This document shows, piece by piece, positions 50,778 through 64,000 of a DNA stretch of 64,000 nucleotides. This DNA is from Bacillus sp. PK3_68. Lineage in GTDB: Bacteria > Bacillota > Bacilli > Bacillales > Domibacillaceae. Numbering within the stretch: position 1 is the stretch's first letter; each line of letters opens with the position of its first letter. A program made the position numbers and the translations under genes. The notes under the pieces were generated by a model. The model had not been told where the DNA came from and did no database searches. It saw only the letters and a list, made by a program, of their open reading frames with translations. The stretch covers positions 2,312,001 through 2,376,000 of the forward strand of contig NZ_NQYC01000001.1 of assembly GCF_003600835.1 (NCBI RefSeq), written 5' to 3'.

Positions 50778-51778
50778 GCTGTCACTTTTTCTTTCACAAA
50801 GCTTTCGGCGCTCTCTATTTTCGTCTGCTGATAATAGTGAGCGATAATTTGTTTGTAGTTTTTCCCTTCTTTTGCCATGCCATTTGCGCCGTATTGGCTC
50901 ATTCCCACTCCATGTCCATAGCCTTTCGTCGTAATAATCATATTCCCCGACTTCATGACCCAGCTGAAATCAGACGAAGCTAGTCCGAGTTTTTCACGTA
51001 CTTCCCTTCCCGAAAACTCTTTTCCGCCAATCTTTACTGAGGCAATGCGTTTTCCTGGAGTACGAGCAGTAATTGTACCCGCCTCTGCTGTTTCTTTTAC
51101 AGATACCCCCAGTTTCCTTTCAAACTCGGCGAGCGGCATCACCTTTTTAGAACTATATTCAGGAGAAGCTTTATCCCAAGGACTTGCTACACTCTTTAAA
51201 TAAGGAAGCGGCTCATTCCAGTAGTCTTCTGAGTTCTCTGTGTAGCCGTTACTCGTTGAAAAGAAGGAAGCGGTAATCGGGGTGCCATTGTGCGTGATAA
51301 TTTGTCCTGCTGTTTCTTGTACAGCCTCATCAATTTTTTCGGATTTCCATGTAAAATCATTCCCCCAGACTTTCTTTAACTCTTCCTTTGTTTTAAATAC
51401 TTGGTGAGCAACAGTGTCTGTCACATTTGCCTGGCCATTGACTTGACTGCCACTCATGATCTGCTTGATCACAAATGTTCTCGCTGTTAAAGCTTGGGCT
51501 TTTAGTGCTTCCTTTTCAAATGAAGCTGGCATTTCTGCCGCCACTACCCCGGCTACATATTCCTCAAGCGGAAAAGTTTCCGTCTGCTTAGTATTTGAGC
51601 GAAATACTGCTACTTCTACAGCCGGCTCCTGCAAAGCTGCTTCAGGTGTTTTTTTCTTGGTTGTTTCGGCTGCTTCCTCTTCTTCTGATGAAAACAAAAT
51701 AACGAGTAGCGAGGGAACAATAACAGCAACTGCAATGAGTCCAGCAAGGAGAAAGGAGATAGAGTGTCGTTTTTTCAT
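50768..51778 (-). CDS. spoIID: stage II sporulation protein D
   Basis: A 336-residue lytic transglycosylase of the SpoIID/LytB family that acts with SpoIIP and SpoIIM to thin septal peptidoglycan during engulfment. An N-terminal membrane anchor (about 9-28, LLAGLIAVAVIVPSLLVILF) is followed by the amidase-enhancer domain: FPLEEYVAGVVAAEMPASFE (with the catalytic Glu of the AAEMP motif), LKAQALTARTFVIK, TSNGYTENSEDYW and GYGHGVGMSQYGANGMAKEG. ATG 51778 follows GGAGGCCTC; the 40 upstream codons in frame are untranslated. It sits upstream of murA's terminator side, as in B. subtilis, with its own sigma-E-like site. Confidence 0.93.
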   Translation of the reverse strand: MKKRHSISFLLAGLIAVAVIVPSLLVILFSSEEEEAAETTKKKTPEAALQEPAVEVAVFRSNTKQTETFPLEEYVAGVVAAEMPASFEKEALKAQALTARTFVIKQIMSGSQVNGQANVTDTVAHQVFKTKEELKKVWGNDFTWKSEKIDEAVQETAGQIITHNGTPITASFFSTSNGYTENSEDYWNEPLPYLKSVASPWDKASPEYSSKKVMPLAEFERKLGVSVKETAEAGTITARTPGKRIASVKIGGKEFSGREVREKLGLASSDFSWVMKSGNMIITTKGYGHGVGMSQYGANGMAKEGKNYKQIIAHYYQQTKIESAESFVKEKVTAKK

Positions 51779-51813
51779 CAAAAAGAGGCCTCCATTTATA
51801 GTATTGAGCACAA

Positions 51814-51838
51814 AGTGAATGCTCACATTTAAGAATAT
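51814..51838 (-). promoter_or_regulatory. possible sigma-E promoter of spoIID
   Basis: On the minus strand ATATT (51834-51838), 12 bases, then CATTCACT (51814-51821), which has one mismatch to CATACANT. The spacing is a base or two short of the usual range. It lies about 36-60 bases before the start codon. Confidence 0.35.
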
Positions 51839-52008
51839 GGCAGGCACTGTATCGATATGACTTTTTTCTTTCTCCCTTACTTTCTGATGTTGGATCAAGG
51901 CTTTTGCTTGCTGTTTCTATCCGCATCATACATCCACATAGATCCGCTTGGCCAAATGGTTCATGTATTAGGTAAGTAGTAGTCACCTTTTGCTGCAAAA
52001 TGAATAAA

Positions 52009-52048
52009 TAAAAAGAAGCTGCTCTGCAAACTAGCAGAACAGCCTCTT
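52009..52048 (-). terminator. terminator of the murA-ywmB unit
   Basis: AAGAAGCTGCTCTGC and GCAGAACAGCCTCTT (two mismatches) form the stem; the minus strand ends TTTTTATTTATT. It starts seven bases past the murA stop. Confidence 0.78.
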
Positions 52049-52054
52049 TGAAAA

Positions 52055-53371
52055 TTAAGCATTAATATCTGTAATGATTTTTTCAGAAGATGAAGTCGGC
52101 ATTTCTTCCTCTTCTTCCTTTACTCGAATAATATCTGCGCCGAGAGCGGCCAACTTGCCGTGGAAATTAACATATCCACGATCAAGGTGCTTCAGCTCTG
52201 TTACGCGTGTATAACCTTCTCCAACAAGGCCTGCTAGAATTAACGCAGCGGCTGCACGCAGATCAGTGGCTGCCACCTCTGCACCTTGAATGTCTGCCGG
52301 GCCGTTAATGATGACCGAACGGCCTTCAATTTTAATATTGACGTTCATGCGGCGAAACTCTTCTACGTGCATAAAACGATTTTCAAATACCGTTTCAGTA
52401 ATCATGCTCGTGCCTTGTGCTTTTAGCAGTAGAGCCATCATCTGCGATTGCATATCTGTCGGGAATCCTGGATGAGGCATTGTTTTAATGTCAACGGCCT
52501 TCAAAGCTTCAGGACCAACCACGCGCACACCGTTTTCTTCTTCTGTAATTTGCACGCCCATTTCCTTCAGCTTGGCAATTAATGAAGACATATGTTCAGG
52601 CACAGCCCCCTGAACAAGTACATTGCCGCCTGTAATAGCAGCAGCTACCATAAAGGTTCCAGCTTCAATACGGTCAGGAATGATTGTATGGTCAGCTCCC
52701 TGAAGCTCATTGACACCTTCAATTCGAATCGTTTCCGTACCGGCACCGACTACTTTTCCGCCCATCGCATTCAGCAGGTTAGCAAGGTCTACAATTTCCG
52801 GTTCTTTAGCTGCATTTTCAAGTACAGTCGTGCCGTCAGCTAAAGCAGCGGCCATCATAATGTTTTCCGTGGCCCCTACGCTTGGAAAGTCAAGATAGAT
52901 TTTTGCTCCTTTTAATCGTGTTGTCACTTCAGCCTCAATGAAACCATTTTCTACTCGTACAACCGCACCCATCGCTTCAAATCCCTTTAAATGCTGATCG
53001 ATTGGGCGCGAGCCGATGGCACAGCCGCCTGGCAAAGCCACTCTTGCTTTTCCTGTACGTGCAAGCAATGAACCCATGACAAGAACAGACGCCCGCATTT
53101 TGCGTACATACTCAAATGGCGCCTCAACGAACAACTCTTCAGATGCGTCTACGGTTACTGTATTATTTTCAAAGTGAACCTGACAGTTTAGATGACGAAG
53201 TACTTCATTTATTGTATATACATCAGAGAGAGTCGGTACATCCCGAATCACACTCTTCCCTTTACTGGCTAATAATGTAGCGGCGATGACCGGCAGAACT
53301 GAATTTTTTGCGCCTTCTACTTTCACAGTTCCGCTTAATTTATGACCGCCGCGGACGATAATTTTTTCCAA
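52055..53371 (-). CDS. murA: UDP-N-acetylglucosamine 1-carboxyvinyltransferase MurA
   Basis: A 438-residue cytosolic enzyme that transfers enolpyruvate from PEP to UDP-GlcNAc, the first committed step of peptidoglycan synthesis and the target of fosfomycin. The catalytic Cys117 is in [56 protein letters not shown] and [16 protein letters not shown] are family landmarks. The start is TTG 53371 ([14 protein letters not shown]) with GGAGGGG six bases upstream, matching B. subtilis MurAA. It is the murAA type by synteny with ywmB and spoIID. It follows ywmB closely (29 bases). Confidence 0.95.
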   Translation of the reverse strand: MEKIIVRGGHKLSGTVKVEGAKNSVLPVIAATLLASKGKSVIRDVPTLSDVYTINEVLRHLNCQVHFENNTVTVDASEELFVEAPFEYVRKMRASVLVMGSLLARTGKARVALPGGCAIGSRPIDQHLKGFEAMGAVVRVENGFIEAEVTTRLKGAKIYLDFPSVGATENIMMAAALADGTTVLENAAKEPEIVDLANLLNAMGGKVVGAGTETIRIEGVNELQGADHTIIPDRIEAGTFMVAAAITGGNVLVQGAVPEHMSSLIAKLKEMGVQITEEENGVRVVGPEALKAVDIKTMPHPGFPTDMQSQMMALLLKAQGTSMITETVFENRFMHVEEFRRMNVNIKIEGRSVIINGPADIQGAEVAATDLRAAAALILAGLVGEGYTRVTELKHLDRGYVNFHGKLAALGADIIRVKEEEEEMPTSSSEKIITDINA

Positions 53372-53400
53372 ACTTTTCCCCTCCGCGTCCAATTTATATA

Positions 53401-54120
53401 TTAATATTCAATCGTAATGAGAGGCGTGCCTATCACAAAATTCGTCTCAGTGCCTCTCTGTTTTTTTCTTAATCCAACTTGTACATTCATTTCATGATCC
53501 GAGAGCGGAAGATTGCTCGTGAAACGCTCCGAATAAATAGATAAAGAGTAGAAGTCCGTTTCAGAAACAGCTTCTCTTTTTTCAGCTTTCCAGTTCGATA
53601 GTAATTTATCAAGTTGATTTGACAAAACTTCTTCAAGTGTACCATCAAACTTCCCTTTGATACAAGTAAAAACCTGTGGCGTTCTATGGAAAATCTGTGA
53701 ATATGTAGATTGAAACTCTTTTGCCAAGAAGGATCTAATCTCCTTTTCATCGGCTGCAGTGACAGAATAGAGCATGTAGGCAACACCTCCGGCTGTGTCA
53801 GAAGAAATCACTTGGATCCTCTGTTGAACGGTTCCTTGTGTGTGTTCAAAAAGATAGCCATGAGTATTTGCCGTATCAAGAGACGTAACTTTCCATTCGG
53901 TTAAGAAGGCTTGAAGTCTGTGAGCCGCCACATCCGGCTCTTCTGTCAAGCGTTCGCGAGTATGTAAGGTCCATTCTTCGATCGATCCATTCACACCATT
54001 CACACTGTCAGTTAAGAGCAGCAAAGAACTGCCTTCGCCACTTGCAGTTGTGTTATTCCCCATTAAAAATACAATGAAACAAACTATTAACAGATAATAT
54101 CTACTTTTTAATAGATTCAT
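53401..54120 (-). CDS. ywmB: YwmB family protein
   Basis: A 239-residue secreted or membrane-anchored protein of the YwmB/TATA-box-binding-like family (PF08680), role unknown. The N-terminal hydrophobic segment (about 5-27, [20 protein letters not shown]) is a signal peptide or anchor. The remaining two repeated alpha/beta halves ([40 protein letters not shown]) match the family. ATG 54120 follows GGGAGAGG; the frame extends 31 codons further without homology. It is co-transcribed with murA. A palindromic TTGTCGACAA lies about 80 bases upstream (54198-54207), which also contains a Spo0A-like TTGTCGA. Confidence 0.82.
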   Translation of the reverse strand: MNLLKSRYYLLIVCFIVFLMGNNTTASGEGSSLLLLTDSVNGVNGSIEEWTLHTRERLTEEPDVAAHRLQAFLTEWKVTSLDTANTHGYLFEHTQGTVQQRIQVISSDTAGGVAYMLYSVTAADEKEIRSFLAKEFQSTYSQIFHRTPQVFTCIKGKFDGTLEEVLSNQLDKLLSNWKAEKREAVSETDFYSLSIYSERFTSNLPLSDHEMNVQVGLRKKQRGTETNFVIGTPLITIEY

Positions 54121-54330
54121 TGATATCCTCTCCCTTACTACCAGTGTGACCTGGGTGGGAAAAGATAAACAGGGAAAAACACGACAAATTACATGCTTTG
54201 TCGACAATGCCAATTGTTCAAATATTCACTTGTGTTTATATAGAAGCCTTGAGAGATATAAATCTCCCTAAAGAAATAATATACAAAATAGAAAAAAATA
54301 CAAGCATGTAAGAAGAACTATTTTCAAATT

Positions 54331-54567
54331 TTATTGGAATAAAAGCGGCAATTGGCGGGACCACATGAAGTAATCAAGGAAGAAATTGCTGACCGATGAA
54401 CCGATCGCAATGGATAACACTATAAATAACAGGCGCGCTTGGAACACATGGTTGGCTTTAATCAATTGATCCAACCGAATAGCCTGCAGTGCCCAAAAGG
54501 ATAAACCGATAAAGACAAGATGTGACAAGATACTGAACAATGCATCCTGCCCAAAATTTGCCATCAT
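54331..54567 (-). CDS. ywzB: DUF1146 membrane protein YwzB
   Basis: A 78-residue two-helix membrane protein of the DUF1146 family, function unknown. Helix one (about 9-28, LFSILSHLVFIGLSFWALQA) is followed by IRLDQLIKANH, then helix two (about 44-63, ARLLFIVLSIAIGSSVSNFF) and a tail with FLDYFMWS. Start ATG 54567 lies directly after GGAGGGGTGCAA. The gene sits downstream of atpC as in B. subtilis, behind the atp terminator, and probably has its own promoter. Confidence 0.85.
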   Translation of the reverse strand: MMANFGQDALFSILSHLVFIGLSFWALQAIRLDQLIKANHVFQARLLFIVLSIAIGSSVSNFFLDYFMWSRQLPLLFQ

Positions 54568-54652
54568 TTGCACCCCTCCCTCATTGACTAGATTTATAAC
54601 AATTTTATATTAACGATGAGAAGAGCAGATAACTTTCCTTCTCTTTTAGAGG

Positions 54653-54681
54653 AAAAACCTCCCGTTTCCGGAAGGTTTTTC
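54653..54681 (-). terminator. terminator of the atp operon
   Basis: AAAAACCTCCCG and CGGAAGGTTTTT form an interrupted stem; the minus strand reads GGTTTTTCC. It starts a few bases past the atpC stop. Confidence 0.75.
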
Positions 54682-54685
54682 ATTG

Positions 54686-55096
<411 letters not shown>

Positions 55097-55115
55097 TTAA
55101 CCCCCTGGTCCCTTA

Positions 55116-56558
<1,443 letters not shown>

Positions 56559-56594
56559 TCAATCTATCATGTTGTGATCATTCATTACATGTAA

Positions 56595-56870
56595 TATTGT
56601 CTAGCTGCAGGCGCTTAGCGGCTAGTGGACTTCCTGCTCCTTCTTGCGATAAGTCAACATCGGATCGCTCACGCTCTTCGTGTTTCCTTTATCTCATGCG
56701 GAGCTGTCCAGTCCATACGCCGCTGGATAAGCACCTTCCGCTTTTCTGGTCTAGCTGCAGCGGCCAGCCCGTACGGCAGTTTCGGTCTCTCTGTCGGAGT
56801 CTGAAGAACGACTCCTTATCGAGCCCTCCAACCTCCTATCGGGCTGATCAGGCCGCTTTCGCTTTTCAAG
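56595..56870. repeat. two modular repeats inside the atp operon (atpG-atpD spacer)
   Basis: Copy 1 (about 56599-56746) starts GTCTAGCTGCAGGCGC and ends CCGCTTTTCT. Copy 2 (56748-56867) starts GGTCTAGCTGCAGCGGCC and ends GGCCGCTTTCGCTTTTC. Their cores match units 1 and 3 of the 37.5 kb array. The region is transcribed as part of the operon and ends only one base from the atpG stop codon. No gene is present. Confidence 0.8.
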
Positions 56871-56871
56871 A

Positions 56872-57738
<867 letters not shown>

Positions 57739-57823
57739 TCACCACCCTTTTTTATGTTAGAAATTTACCTAGAAAGAGGGAAGGATCATTTCGACCCACT
57801 CCCGCTTTTGACTATCTGGATAA

Positions 57824-59344
<1,521 letters not shown>

Positions 59345-59408
59345 TCATATAATTGTAGTAGTTGTATTCGAACAAGAAACAAAATACAGATATTTTGCTT
59401 TTCATTCG

Positions 59409-59947
59409 TTATTTTGCTATTAATTGTTTTTCAAGCCGATCTAATTTCCCACGCAGGCTACCATCAAAAATACGGTTGCCAATGCGCACCTTTAAGCCGC
59501 CAAGTAACTGCGGATTGATGATATTCGTAATTTCCAGAGCTTGTTTGCCCACTTTCTTGGCAAATTGAGTGGAAATTTGCTTCGTCTCTTCGTCTGTTAA
59601 AGGACGTACAGACTCAACAGTTGCTTCAGCGAGACCTTGCTCTTCATGAGCTAGATTCGTATACGCATCAACTACGGCAATAATATCTCCTTCACGATGA
59701 CGCGAGATTAAAAGCATTAATATGTTAGTCACATAAGTAGAAGCCTCTGAAAAAGCATTCTTTATCAGTGCTTGTTTTTCTTCAATTGTTAGCTTCGGAG
59801 AGTCAAGTAGAGGAAGCAAGTTTTTGTTTTCCTGAAAAACGGCTTTCACTACCTGCAGCTCTTCTCCGATCTGCTGAAGTTGCTGATGTTCTTTGGCAAT
59901 TTTGAAAAGAGCCAGCGCATAGCGTTTTGCCACTACGGAATCACTCA

Positions 59948-59948
<1 letters not shown>
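59409..59948 (-). CDS. atpH: ATP synthase delta subunit
   Basis: A 179-residue peripheral stalk protein joining F1 to subunit b. SVVAKRYALALFKIAKEH is the family start; LLISRHREGDIIAVVDAYTN and INPQLLGGLKVRIGNRIFDGS are the signature segments. Its ATG overlaps the atpF stop in TGATG, giving translational coupling. A single normal-length protein. Confidence 0.94.
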
Positions 59949-61017
<1,069 letters not shown>

Positions 61018-61040
61018 TCATTAGATGAACTGGGTATATT

Positions 61041-61772
<732 letters not shown>

Positions 61773-62161
61773 TCACCTCTCTTCCCCGGTTTTTCTTTTT
61801 ATTAGAAAATGAATAAAAAAATCTATCATAATGACAATATAGGATGCCATTAATCCCAAAACTGTACTGATAATGTTGAAATGATCCGGATAACGAAGGG
61901 CAATGAGAGCAGCTGCGCCAGCGGATGCCATTCGTGACATCGTGCCTAGCGATTGGACTTTATTGCCGCGCTCAAGTGCGGTGTTGAAACGTTGCATCCG
62001 CTTCAACATTAACCAGTGGTTGAACAAGCTAAAAGCTGTTCCAAGAATGAGGCCGCCGAAAATCGCCTTGTAAGGCATAATTCCCCAGCAGAAAACAAAG
62101 ATGGCGAGCAAATATAATAAATACTTTCGATGTCTGGAAAGTGAGTGCTGGAGTTCCCCAT
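61773..62161 (-). pseudogene. atpI: ATP synthase subunit I, start codon out of frame by one base
   Basis: A membrane protein of about 128 residues thought to assist c-ring assembly. Four hydrophobic helices are visible (KYLLYLLAIFVFCWGIM, AIFGGLILGTAFSLFN, AGAAALIALRYP region, LGLMASYIVIMIDFFIHFLI). The homologous reading frame extends upstream through QHSLSRHRKYLLYLLAIF, similar to recalled B. subtilis AtpI, but has no start codon there. The ATG with a fine GGAGG site (62161) is one base out of frame. One more G in the G4 run (plus C4 at 62156-62159) would give MGELQHSLSRHRKYLL. Otherwise translation must begin at TTG 62111, losing the first helix. Sequencing error is the simplest view. Confidence 0.75.
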
Positions 62162-62167
62162 AATTTA

Positions 62168-62386
62168 TTAATCCTCCGAATTGAAGTGGTTAACCGTCTT
62201 AAGCATAGAAAAAACGCCCGCAGTTAATCCTAAGAGCAGTCCGATGATTAAAAAAAGTGGTTCAGTTTTCCATTTTTCATCAAGCCAGCGTCCGGCAAAA
62301 ATCCCGATGAGAATAGATCCTGTCAACTGTGCCAAAACTGCACTGTACAAACTCATCGCCTTAAACGCACTTTTACGGCTCTTCAT
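62168..62386 (-). CDS. atpZ: AtpZ/AtpI-family membrane protein
   Basis: A 72-residue two-helix protein (PF09527) at the head of the operon. Helix one about 14-34 (LYSAVLAQLTGSILIGIFAG), then RWLDEKWKTEPLF, helix two about 45-64 (LIIGLLLGLTAGVFSMLKTV). Family members work with AtpI in ATP synthase assembly or as small ion channels. ATG 62386 follows AGGAGTGTTTTAC; a GTG three codons before overlaps the site. It is six bases from the atpI ATG, whose ribosome site lies at its stop codon. Confidence 0.85.
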   Translation of the reverse strand: MKSRKSAFKAMSLYSAVLAQLTGSILIGIFAGRWLDEKWKTEPLFLIIGLLLGLTAGVFSMLKTVNHFNSED

Positions 62387-62471
62387 GTAAAACACTCCTG
62401 CCCACCGTGGGTTCTACCTAAAAAAAAAGCGTTTACGCTCAGTTCATAGTATTTGCTCTTTTCCCTTTGTA

Positions 62472-62500
62472 AGCATACAATAGGGGTATTTTAATGTCAA
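62472..62500 (-). promoter_or_regulatory. sigma-A promoter of the atp operon
   Basis: On the minus strand TTGACA (62495-62500), exactly 17 bases, TATGCT (62472-62477): a perfect -35 and a 4/6 -10. It is about 85 bases upstream of atpZ. Confidence 0.78.
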
Positions 62501-62733
62501 CGCATACTAAAAAAAACCTCAAAAATTGTATGTTACATTTCACAAATTGATCAAAATTTAAATCTTTCCATAAGAATTACTTATCACAGGTGATAAGTAA
62601 AAAATAATTGTAAAATCAGACCCTTTTCTGAATAAAAATTTCTTTTCTTTCCCTCGGAAGTTCATTTGATTTCGGCTTATTCTCCATTGCCAATCCTCAA
62701 GTCTACCAAAGATCTGCCGATTGGCCATTAAAT

Positions 62734-62767
62734 AAAAAAAGGAACTGTCAGGGCAGTTCCTTTTTTA
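62734..62767 (-). terminator. terminator of mnaA
   Basis: AAAAAAGGAACTG and CAGTTCCTTTTTT pair around TCAGGG with T runs on both strands. Confidence 0.85.
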
Positions 62768-62912
62768 TTTAAGTTTCTGTTAATGATAAGCGTTGATTTG
62801 CACTCGTCTTCTACTGGCTCCCCTCCCCCACATGATGAAACTATACGAATGTAAGATGGAGGAGCCTTTGCGACTTTCGCTTCAATCAACATAGACCTTT
62901 AACAGAGCCTCT

Positions 62913-64000
62913 TTAAAAACGGTCCGGCTTTTGATCCGTTGCTTTAAAATGATAAAGGATCGCTTCGCAAATGCGACGGGAAGCTTCCCCATCTCCATAT
63001 GGATTGGAGGCCTTAGACATTCTCTCATATTCAGCCTGATCGTTCAGCAATTCAGTCGCCATCCGATAAATGGCTTCTTCATCTACACCGGCAAGCTTTA
63101 ATGTACCGGCTTTAATTCCTTCTGGACGTTCAGTGGTATCGCGAAGGACAAGAACAGGCACACCAAGAGAAGGCGCTTCTTCCTGCACGCCGCCAGAGTC
63201 AGTTAAAATCAAGTGTGCTCTCGCCGCAAAGTTATGGAAGTCGATTACGTCAAGCGGTTCGATAAGATGGATGCGCGGATCATTGCCGAGAATTTCACCA
63301 GCAATTTCACGGACGACCGGATTCATATGCATCGGGTAGACCACTTGAATATCGTTGTTTTCTTCAACGAGTCGCTTGATTGCACGGAACATGCTGCGCA
63401 TCGGCTCACCAAGATTTTCACGGCGGTGAGCAGTCATTAAGACAAGGCGATCGCTGCCAAGCTTATCCAGCACTTCATTGCTGTAGCTCTCTTTCACTGT
63501 TGTTTTTAGCGCATCAATGGCTGTGTTGCCTGTTACAAAGATGGTTTCTGCTTTTTTTCCTTCATTAAGTAAGTTCTCTTCCGCTTCATCTGTAGGTGAG
63601 AAATGAAGATCAGCCATGACTCCTGTTAATTGACGGTTCATCTCCTCCGGAAACGGAGAGTATTTATTCCATGTGCGCAATCCTGCTTCAACATGGCCAA
63701 CGGCAATTTGATTATAGAAAGCAGCGAGACTTGCAACAAATGTAGTCGTTGTATCTCCGTGTACGAGCACAATATCTGGCTTAACTTCTTTCATTATTCC
63801 GTCAAGCCCTTCCAATCCACGCGTCGTTACATCAATAAGTGTCTGACGATCCTTCATAATATTTAAATCGTAGTCTGGAGTGATGTTAAAGATCTCAAGC
63901 ACCTGATCGAGCATTTGCCGATGCTGCGCCGTTACAGTGACAATAGATTCAAACTGCTCAGGATATTTCTGCAATTCCAGAACGAGCGGAGCCATTTTAA
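62913..64000 (-). CDS. mnaA: UDP-N-acetylglucosamine 2-epimerase, 5' end outside the window
   Basis: A non-hydrolysing epimerase that interconverts UDP-GlcNAc and UDP-ManNAc in the cytosol. 360 residues from MAPLVLEL are visible; homologues have about 18 more at the N-terminus (a segment with FGTRPEAIKMAP), and the window edge cuts there (the last codons read IKMAPL). Landmarks include VLVHGDTTTTFVASLAAFY, VGHVEAGLRTWNKYSPFPEE, LMTAHRRENLG and LTDSGGVQEEAPSLGVPVLV. It supplies UDP-ManNAc for the tagA and wecC steps of the wall polymer at 20-22 kb. Position upstream of atp matches B. subtilis. Confidence 0.94.
   Translation of the reverse strand, partial: KMAPLVLELQKYPEQFESIVTVTAQHRQMLDQVLEIFNITPDYDLNIMKDRQTLIDVTTRGLEGLDGIMKEVKPDIVLVHGDTTTTFVASLAAFYNQIAVGHVEAGLRTWNKYSPFPEEMNRQLTGVMADLHFSPTDEAEENLLNEGKKAETIFVTGNTAIDALKTTVKESYSNEVLDKLGSDRLVLMTAHRRENLGEPMRSMFRAIKRLVEENNDIQVVYPMHMNPVVREIAGEILGNDPRIHLIEPLDVIDFHNFAARAHLILTDSGGVQEEAPSLGVPVLVLRDTTERPEGIKAGTLKLAGVDEEAIYRMATELLNDQAEYERMSKASNPYGDGEASRRICEAILYHFKATDQKPDRF

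Larger units (their letters stand above)
62387..62912. other. spacer between mnaA and the atp operon
   Basis: About 525 bases with the atp promoter (62472-62500) and the mnaA terminator (62734-62767). B. subtilis has other genes (upp, glyA) hereabouts, but none is present within this spacer. TTATCACAGGTGATAA at about 62580-62595 is a perfect 16-base palindrome of unknown meaning. Confidence 0.5.

Overview
The window is chromosomal DNA of an endospore-forming, flagellated, S-layer-bearing member of the Bacillales, close to Bacillus or Domibacillus. The right half keeps the Bacillus subtilis order: ywqB, ywqA, ssbB, ywpF, fabZ, epuA-like, flhP, flhO, mbl, spoIIID, spoIIQ, spoIID, murA, ywmB, ywzB, the atp operon and mnaA. 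Promoters look like classical sigma-A, and strong GGAGG ribosome sites are common. I see no rRNA, tRNA, CRISPR array, prophage or transposase.

Left part (about 0.2-19 kb) is an AT-rich surface and secretome region, mostly on the minus strand. It holds a WG-repeat lipoprotein, an SH3b protein, a tiny T4-Imm-like membrane protein, a PPC-repeat protein with SLH domains, a 1486-residue mosaic SLH protein, a 1376-residue subtilase with a domain inserted in its catalytic core, and the main S-layer protein. A short ComK paralogue sits among them on the plus strand.

The middle part (19.2-30.1 kb) makes the secondary cell wall polysaccharide (SCWP) that SLH domains bind. It has a GT4 glycosyltransferase, tagA (frameshifted), a WecC-type UDP-ManNAc dehydrogenase, csaB pyruvyl transferase and a second GT4. 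Then come an RsbRD-like stress regulator, TspO, and a MurJ-like flippase coupled to a lipoprotein. mnaA at the right edge would supply UDP-ManNAc. Four more SLH proteins follow (30.2-37.2 kb), and all four are enzymes: a glucosaminidase, an NlpC/P60 peptidase (frameshifted), a subtilase and an amidase. In total seven SLH proteins surround the machinery that builds their anchor.

The right part (38-64 kb) is conserved core: SWIM and SNF2 proteins, SsbB, FabZ, two flagellar rod/hook proteins, Mbl, SpoIIID, SpoIIQ, SpoIID, MurA, and a complete F1Fo ATP synthase operon (Z, I, B, E, F, H, A, G, D, C).

Two features cut across the window. First, a family of modular intergenic repeats occurs as a tandem array at 37.5-38.0 kb and twice inside the atp operon. 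Its copies keep the same closing stems by compensatory base changes. Second, three genes (tagA, the NlpC-SLH gene, atpI) each lack exactly one base in a homopolymer run, so sequencing error must be separated from true gene loss. All calls were made by reading the sequence; no database search was run.
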